From the NCBI GenBank assembly GCA_030248215.1, contig JASANG010002871.1, positions 186,001 through 250,000 of the forward strand: a stretch of DNA of 64,000 nucleotides. Direction: 5' to 3'. This document shows positions 57,405 through 64,000 of this stretch, piece by piece. The notes under the pieces are model-generated. The model was not told the DNA's origin and ran no database searches. It saw only the letters and a list, made by a program, of their open reading frames with translations. This DNA is from Enoplolaimus lenunculus (taxonomy: Eukaryota > Nematoda > Enoplea > Enoplida > Thoracostomopsidae). A program made the position numbers and the translations under genes. How positions within the stretch are numbered: the stretch's first letter is position 1; each line of letters starts with the position of its first letter.

Positions 57405-58070
57405 ACATGGTTAACGCAACACAATCGCGAAGCTAGTAACAATAACACTGATGCAACCGTTAAGCATGGCGACGCTTCAAGCAATCAACTCCAACATTCC
57501 TCACAGCACCAAATCAAGAACGCGTCAGATTCAACAAATACAACTACTCCAACACCCCTTGACTCAAATCACAACGATCCCCAGGGCAGCTTTGTTTCTC
57601 AAAGTCACACTTTTTACGGGGGTCAGCTTCAAAATCAATTAGATTCTTTAGCGTCGTTATCATCGGTGAATACCACCGTTGTCGATCTCGGGTCAACAGA
57701 CCTTCTTCAAATGTCGCTTACATCCGGAGGGGGACACTCAGACACAAGCATTGGCCCTCACTCACATCAGCAACAGCATTTCAATATATTCAGCCATCCC
57801 CATTATCCGTCATATTTTAACCAAATTAACAGCACATTCGGTTCACCTATACATCATTCGGGTCACCATATAAACATTGATGACAGTTTACCGGCGTCGT
57901 CGATAGGTGGCGTCGCTGCTAAACAACTTCAACAACAGCAACCGCAGCTAATAAGCTCGAACGGGATTCGACAACCGGGGCCAGTTGGAAATTCGACTAC
58001 CGATGCTGCTGGATTGTTCGAAAGTCCACACAGTACCTCTGGAAATGTATACGGCGAATTTGAAGGTTAG
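57405..58070 (+). CDS. Pax2/5/8 C-terminal exon (transactivation region)
   Basis: Starts after TTTACATTCCAG in phase 0 and stays open for 221 codons to TAG at 58068. Rich in Ser, Gln, His, Asn and Thr. The segment FSHPHYPSYFNQINSTFGSP (about residues 482-501 of the joined protein) parallels the vertebrate Pax2/5/8 C-terminal SHPQYSSYNDSWRF...GSP, and GLFESPHSTSGNVY resembles the final GLLGSPYYYS part; this region is transactivating in vertebrates. The end is ambiguous: the TAG closes the frame, but GAAG|GTTAGT at 58065/58066 could be a donor to a further exon. An ATG-initiated frame within it (57451) is a shadow. Confidence 0.9.
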   Translation, partial: TWLTQHNREASNNNTDATVKHGDASSNQLQHSSQHQIKNASDSTNTTTPTPLDSNHNDPQGSFVSQSHTFYGGQLQNQLDSLASLSSVNTTVVDLGSTDLLQMSLTSGGGHSDTSIGPHSHQQQHFNIFSHPHYPSYFNQINSTFGSPIHHSGHHINIDDSLPASSIGGVAAKQLQQQQPQLISSNGIRQPGPVGNSTTDAAGLFESPHSTSGNVYGEFEG

Positions 58071-58417
58071 TAAGAAAGAGTTTCATTTTTGTGGCATAAT
58101 TTAAATGGTCATTTGGCTACGGCCGGACTCTCAATTTCGATTTCTTAAAAGTATTCGACACTTGAATAACACAAGGCTTTTTAGGTTACGGTAAACTTAA
58201 AATATTACAGCAATTTTGGTTATGTTTTAATCAGGATTACACTTGGTTTACAGGTTTCGAATATTTCAGATTTTTGGCATAAAAACGTAGGCTTAAGCTC
58301 GTCGAGAAAGTGTACACACGCTTCGGGCTATTGATATTCGGTAACAAAAAATGAGTATTTTACGCTTTATGCAGACACTACAGACAATTGGCTTGCACAT
58401 CTAATGCTTATATCAAC

Positions 58418-58589
58418 GACCCATGTAAAAATCAGGGTCGGAGTGTTTTTTGTGGGACTAGAATTGAGCAAGCTTAGCTCTAGACTAATTATTTTGCTAG
58501 GCTTAGGCTTAGACTTAGATTAGACTTATGCTTAGGCATAGTAATATGCTTATAATACTGTTCCGCCGCCACTGTTGTTTACATTGGCC
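58418..58589. mobile_element. D-family hAT-like MITE
   Basis: GACCCATGTAAAAATCAGGG ... CTGTTGTTTACATTGGCC with exact 8-bp duplications ATATCAAC (58410-58417, 58590-58597). Confidence 0.93.
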
Positions 58590-58649
58590 ATATCAACTAA
58601 GCAAAGCTAAATTTAAAATTACGTCAAAAACTATTGATGCGTTAATTTC

Positions 58650-58655
58650 AATAAA
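58650..58655 (+). promoter_or_regulatory. Possible polyadenylation signal for Pax2/5/8
   Basis: AATAAA, 580 bp after the TAG at 58068 and beyond the D element. It is the first perfect match I noticed downstream; in AT-rich DNA this is weak evidence. Confidence 0.3.
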
Positions 58656-59059
58656 AATTAACAAATTTTAGACCATCTGTGCGGTATTTGAATTTTAAAA
58701 CATTTTGTTTACAATCAAAATATAATTACTTGAATTTAAACGAACACCCATCAGCTATTGTCATTTGTCGGCAGTCTTGCGTATATGTGACCAAAATTTT
58801 TATAATATATCTACGTGACAAAAAGTTATAATTACTCGTGGCGAGTAGAGAATTGGTCTATTGGATATTTGTGACAAAAAAATAGCACTTTTGTTAAGAG
58901 CGTTAGCTCTGGTACACCTTCGCTGAAGGCTTAGGCTCAAAGTAAGCCTAAATTTTTAGACATATGTAAGCCTATTTCCTAAAATTAACCATAAAGTTTT
59001 GGGTAGACGATCAAAGTTAGACTATCATGTAGGCTTAATAAATTAGCTATTCTTGCGAT

Positions 59060-59150
59060 GGCCAATGTAAAGAACTGGAGCGGAACAGTATTATAAGCAT
59101 ATTCCTAAACCTAAGCCTAAGCTAACATCTAAACTATACTCGTAATTCTA
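59060..59150. mobile_element. D-family left-end fragment
   Basis: GGCCAATGTAAAGAACTGGAG, AACAGTATTATAAGCATATT and a few hexamers, then unrelated sequence. Confidence 0.7.
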
Positions 59151-59589
59151 CTTAGATTTGTTTTCACAACAATTACAAGCGTTATACTAAATCTGTGTAC
59201 ACATCGCTTAATATGGGTCTCGCTTGCCAGGATACAGGAATTTACAATTTACAGACTGGAGTTTCCTGATATATTTTCGACGTTTGATTTGTTTGGTTGA
59301 CCCGGTTTTCTTGGCTTTTATAAACCAAATCGGTTTGAAACCTGATTACCACTGGGTGGCCTAACGGTTTTGCACAAAACAATTAGCGACGGCTTCTAGC
59401 AATAAATAGTCAATTTGAAAATAATATACACACTGATAGGCTAATTAATGTGTCACTTATCAAAAGAATTGTCAAATGTGACAATTTACAATTTCAAGCA
59501 TATCAGAATTGCTAGTTTTCTGGACTATTTTTGAATAGAAAAGGTAGTATGTCAAACAATAAATTTATAATATGTTGATCATACTCTGT

Positions 59590-59775
59590 GGTGAATCAAC
59601 AAATTTTTCGCAGCAGGCGGCGGGCTGGCAAAAGTTATGAAACGCAATTTGTACTGCATGCAATATATGTGCAAATAGTTTGAGTGGAAAAATTGTAAGG
59701 ACAGGGATTTAATCATTTTATCACAAAAAATTTTCCCACAGGGGGGCGTACGTCCCCTTGTTTTGGATCTGCTAG
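59590..59775. repeat. K-family fragment (inverted)
   Basis: GGGCTGGCAAAAGTTATGAAACGC, GGAAAAATTGTAAGGACAGGG and CAGGGGGGCGTACGTCCCC. Confidence 0.5.
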
Positions 59776-59851
59776 GGATCATGCATAGCAGAGCCAATCA
59801 CAGAAATGTGAAAGTGTTATTTCTGGCGCATAGAGATGTATTTCTATTGAG

Positions 59852-60054
59852 GGCTAATGTAAAGAACATGGGAGGAACAGTAATATGCATATTCCTAAGC
59901 CTAAGTCTAAGCGTAGAATCAGCATTTTCTTAAACTAAGCCTAAGCCTAGTCTAAACCTATGGCTAAGCTAAACAAACAAATTTGTCAAAAGCTTAAGCT
60001 TACTCTTTTCTAGTCCCACAGAAAAACGTTCCACCCCTGATCATTACCTGGGCC
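59852..60054. mobile_element. D-family hAT-like MITE
   Basis: GGCTAATGTAAAGAACATGGG ... CCTGATCATTACCTGGGCC with 8-bp duplications CTATTGAG/CAATTGAG. Confidence 0.88.
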
Positions 60055-60904
60055 CAATTGAGCGAGGGCGTGGCCAGCCCTTCATTTGTTGATAGTATGA
60101 CGTCGTCTGAAAGTTTTTCAACGCGTGATCGTAGTGAACGAAAATGTTTTGAACCAACGCAAGTTATTCCAGAACCTTTCGAGTCGCCTTTGTGGGTGTT
60201 TTTGAAAATTTTTGTTTTAAATAAATCTGAACGTTACTGCAGTTAAGGTCTTTTTAGGATTTAAAACATTTTAAGTATTTTGACAATTACAAAATTGGTT
60301 TAAGTTTTAAAACAGTTTCTATTAAAAAGTGCGATAAATCGTCAACGATAAATTTTTGAAAATCAGAAGGCATCAGAAACGAATACTAGGAGGAAAATTG
60401 TTAGCTGAAAAGCAAGTTTTCAATGTCGCAGGCTAATCACTATTGCGTACAACATTAGAAAAACAAACATTAAAAATAACAATATTTAAAAACACCGGTT
60501 AAAACCCAAAGCGACAGGAACAAAAATACGTAGGTTAGGCCCACAATTGCAGGGGTCAAAGGACACCGCCGTCTTCTCCCTACAAACAGCTTCGAACTTT
60601 ATGGCCCAAAATTTGTTCAACTACATTAAAACAATTGCATATTAGCCAAATTTTGCTTGTCCCCTCCTAGTGTGAAAATCTTCTTGGTTCGGCTGTTCAA
60701 ACGTCCTGGTAGCGGGGCGGTGCATAAATAGTAAAATTATACAGACAAGCTAACTTCAAGGGATACCCTTATTCCATTCAAATCAATTTTCACTGGCGTA
60801 ATCAGCAATTAATTTGGTAGGGCATATATACTTTGTTTTGAACAATATTTTCAAACAAGCGTACCAAACAAATAATTTTGTTCAACTCTAAAAACCAGCA
60901 GGAT

Positions 60905-61090
60905 ATCTATATATTAAAGCTGGAACGCCCCACATACGTATTTTTAGGCTACTTTCCAGCATTACTTTGTTTACAATAATTTCTTAGGAAATACACGTGA
61001 TTGTTCTACGAAAGAAAAATTTGCAAGAAAATTTTTGTGCTTCTGCTAGTTTTGCGCATTGCGCAACGCTGGCGGACTAGTTAATTATAA
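60905..61090. repeat. N-family element (inverted copy)
   Basis: TTAAAGCTGGAACGCCCCACATACG, CTTTCCAGCATTACTTTG-TTTACAATAATT and TTTTGCGCATTGCGCAACG, matching 3960-4125 on the other strand. Confidence 0.72.
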
Positions 61091-61098
61091 AACCTGTA

Positions 61099-61237
61099 AG
61101 GGTTGCGCTCGCTATACTTTGTTGACGTCCGGACCCGTCGGTCATCGTGCAGTATCGTACGCAAATAACTCACGTACGACAACGTATTGTACGAACGGGT
61201 GACGGACGGCACCGGACGTAGAGTCTAGCGCAACCCT
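61099..61237. mobile_element. E-family element, compact copy
   Basis: AGGGTTGCGCTCGCTATACTTTG ... GTAGAGTCTAGCGCAACCCT with subterminal GACGTCCGGACCCGTCGGTC and GACGGACGGCACCGGACGT inverted. The best guide to the family structure before array expansion. Confidence 0.88.
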
Positions 61238-61851
61238 AACAGTCCCTCTTTCTCGTTTTTAAACGAACTTCAGGAGTATATTTGTCTCTTTGGCGGTTGG
61301 CTTGACGCATCCCCAGGATTAGCTATGTAATTTATCGTTGCTATTTTCTGCTTCATACACATCGATTTGTGTCGCATGCTGTGTTTTAAATGATTCTAAA
61401 ATAACAATTACTCGGGTTTAAAATTGGCCTTTGTGACTAAAGTTTTTAATTTAGCGCGTTTTTAGATCGATGTACCTCACAAATTAGACAACGTTTTGAA
61501 AAACGCGTAACCCAAACGGGTCAGCTTGCGACCTATATCTTGTGTGTTGCCTCGTCGCATTTGGCTAGCTTGTATGCGGTCATAAATTATCGTTATTGTC
61601 GACAATAGCGCAAGCTGACGATTGATATTTAACAAGGTTGATACTGAATTCGCTGGCTCTTGTATATTTTCTTCACATTTTAGGTTAGGGATTATAGGTT
61701 TAGGATCAGAGCTTTAGGTGAAGCCTAGACATATAATCAGGCTTTTAATCATTTGTAAATCGTTTCACAAAAGCCTTAGCCTACCGTACATGTTAGATGA
61801 AGAGCACAAGGTCCTTGTCTTTTAGTGTTGAACAAGGCATGACCCGATTGA

Positions 61852-61945
61852 ATAAGATATATATAAATATATACTATATATTATATATAATATATATAAA
61901 TATATTATATATGTTATATATTTATATATTTATTATATATACCTA
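61852..61945. repeat. AT-rich low-complexity patch
   Basis: Imperfect TATATA/AATATAT words over about 95 bases, partly palindromic. Confidence 0.8.
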
Positions 61946-62103
61946 AAAATTGCTTCTTTCTGCTCAAAATTAAAAATTTAGTTTGAGCATTGTCGCTCAA
62001 AAACGAAACGACAAATTTTAACCAACGTTTACAAGATGTTTATTTTACTGTTGTGTCTGCCTTAATAGTTGCAACATACGCCCCTAAACCTTGTTCTTGG
62101 GAC

Positions 62104-62324
62104 GGCCAGTATTCTCAAATACGTGTAGCACCTATCATCAGTTGATGATAGATCTTGTAAACTTTGGAGCCAGCGAATGCTGACACTCAAAATTGTACAC
62201 GTTTTTCTCAAATTAATTTGCTCTATTTCGGTCCCAATTTTGAGTACAACTGCAATCGTTAGTGAGTTTGACAACCTATTACTTAAACTGATGCTAGTTG
62301 CCATACACATTTAAGAATACGGAT
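62104..62324. mobile_element. F-family element
   Basis: GGCCAGTATTCTCAAATACG ... ACACATTTAAGAATACGG with AGCACCTATCATCAGTTGATGATAG inside the left arm. Confidence 0.8.
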
Positions 62325-62643
62325 CTAGAAGATCAACACAACTTGAATATTGTTCGCCGTGGACGCTAACCAAATTTTCACATTTTTGCTCAGCGGTCTC
62401 TCCAAAACGTTGGTTCCAGTTTGAACATCACTTGAACGTCCTCGCGTTGTACACCCCATCCAGAAAGTTCTAAAATCTCACCCTGTAGGATGTCGAGCTG
62501 GCGTCGTGCCTTGGGTATTTTGGTATGTATTACAGTCCCCAGCAGTGTGAACTCCAAACTCTTATTTTTGTTGTATTCAACGCTATTCTATGTGTTCATC
62601 TTTTCAGCTGCATTAATATTTCGAAACACAAGCGCTCATACGG

Positions 62644-62853
62644 ACGCTGTGAAATGGGCAGTCAAATTGACTCTCGCGGAAATAGGCTTTTCCTGATTAC
62701 ACAATCTGAGTCAAATTCAACTCCACCAGAGTCAAATTTGATTTACTATGTCGCACGTTTGACTCTGGCAGAGTCGAATTTGACTCGGTTTGTGTAGTCA
62801 GGAAAAGCCTGTTTCCGAGAGAGTCTATTTGACTCCGCATTTTTTACAGTGTA
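62644..62853. mobile_element. B-family hairpin MITE, left end altered
   Basis: GACGCTGTGAAATGGGCAGTC ... GACTCCGCATTTTTTACAGTG-TA. Confidence 0.85.
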
Positions 62854-64000
62854 AGAACACAAAATTTCACCCGCAAAGGATTATCATCAAACTTATACAG
62901 GATGCGTTACCTTTCGGCTTAAGTCTCTAAAGTTTAAAATTCAAGTTTTAAATTCAATCTGTGTTACTTGTCATTTAGTAATTTCATTTTTGTAGCAAAT
63001 TTTAAAACTAATTATATTCAATTTTGTTCGGTCATCGTGTAGTTTTCATCAATTTAGAGTATCAATCGAATTAACTTTAAGGTCATAGGCTTTGTTGTTC
63101 TATCACAACGAATTGTCGAGTATAGTGTACTACAGTAATCAAATTTTAGAAAATATATTTAACGCATCAACAATGTAAAGTAAGATTATTACAATGACGT
63201 TTCCACAGTGTCGCCGGAAGCGTCCCCAAACTCGCCCAATTAAGGCTCCTTGACCTTTGGGGGGCCCTGGATTGGCAAACTAAAATTTTTTTCGCAGACG
63301 ACAAAGTTATACAGCTGCAAAACATTTTATAGTGGCCCCGCTCGGACCTGTTTGAGGGGTTTATTGTAAATGACGTCCCACCGGCAGAGAGGGAAAAGTA
63401 AGGATGTAATTTAAAGTACTAACCGATAAATTCAGAGTTTGACTACCAAAGGCTATAATTTAAAATTTTGTTAGGGTCCGAGTTCCGGGTGTCAAAGACA
63501 ACGTTTCCGGGGGTTTGAGGGTGCTAAGGACGTTTATGGTGTATTTCAAACAAACTTAATCTTCAGCCTAAACCCCAATCATTAGCCTTAAACGTAGTAT
63601 AGCGCTTAGCTTAAGTTATTCCGGAAATTATTAATACTACAAAAGCAGTGACGCGATGTAAAGTGTTATCCCAACTGAACAATTTGTCATATCAACAATT
63701 GATTGTTGTATCCGGCATGCCGGAAATTGGACCTTAAACGTCAGTTAAACTTTCGTGCATTTATTGAGAAAGTCGAACGCTTATTTTGTACAATCTTTCT
63801 CCGATATTCAAAATTGAACAACAAATTGTATCTGAAACGTGGTTGTTTGAGAAACTTTGAAATTCTGTGCAAAATTTTGACAATTTAATCGTTTTTGAGC
63901 ATAGAAATGTGACTATTAAATTAATTTCCGGCTTCAAATTCACATATCGCTTCATGTTGAGATAACTTTGACTGCAGAAAATTACACTTTGTCGCACGCA

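Larger units (their letters stand above)
58071..64000 (+). other. Downstream flank, repeats and no confident exon
   Basis: Holds D elements (58418, 59060, 59852), K (59590-59775), N (60905-61090), E (61099-61237), an AT-rich patch (61852-61945), F (62104-62324) and B (62644-62853). The stretches 60250-60900 and 62860-64000 show nothing recognisable. Small frames at 60058 and 63703 have no domain. Confidence 0.5.

Noticed and set aside
57451-57642. Frame starting MQPLSMATLQ in the last exon
   Set aside because: Shadow of the longer phase-consistent frame containing FSHPHYPSYF.
62489-62522. Possible 34-bp exon between CCCTGTAG and TTTTG|GTATGT
   Set aside because: Splice-like signals alone; its reading continues no recognisable Pax sequence and such pairs are common by chance.

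Overview
This is eukaryotic, AT-rich animal DNA that looks like most of one gene spread over many kilobases of repeat-packed introns. The firm content is a Pax2/5/8-type transcription factor on the + strand. Six exons (44708-44855, 47399-47555, 53836-54033, 55090-55571, 56462-56535, 57405-58070) have canonical GT-AG borders and fully compatible phases. Joined, they give about 574 residues: a short N-terminus, a complete paired domain (PAI then RED), the octapeptide YSINGILGI, a Ser/Gln/His-rich C-terminal region containing FSHPHYPSYF, and a stop. The split codon in ILGR|YYETG and the split after SSINR are where I recall vertebrate Pax2/5/8 introns lying. I see no partial homeodomain.

Upstream on the same strand are three more exon-like coding blocks: a 51-bp exon (2942-2992), a large Gln-rich exon (9893-10469) and a Pro/Ser/Ala-rich exon (33042-33393). 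The blocks ending at 10469, 33393 and 44855 all stop one base into a codon before a good GT donor, so each could splice in frame to the paired-box exon at 47399, placing R, S or G before VNQLGG. This suggests one Pax2/5/8 locus with two or three alternative N-termini, as vertebrate PAX5 has; the far-upstream exons are inferred.

Almost everything else is short non-autonomous repeats without a visible transposase: (A) ~255-bp palindromic elements with CACTGTAAAT ends and TA duplications; (B) ~210-bp near-perfect hairpins with CACTGCAAAAAATGG ends and TA duplications; (C, D) hAT-like elements with GGCC(C/A)ATGT ends, 8-bp target duplications and a core of TTAGGC-type hexamers; (E) elements with AGGGTTGCGCTATACTT ends, one carrying 32 copies of a 31-bp unit; (F) CCCGTATTCTCAAATG elements; (G) GTAGTGACCCGAATAAGAGG elements; (H) AAGAGTGTGCAA elements; and several less well bounded families (I to Q). 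Several are nested, giving a relative age order.

Organism: a metazoan with a chordate-like Pax2/5/8. A tunicate is my best guess, but it is not proven by this sequence. I see no rRNA gene, convincing functional tRNA, CRISPR, operon, or LTR/retrovirus/Polinton protein. From 58071 to the end I see no confident exon.
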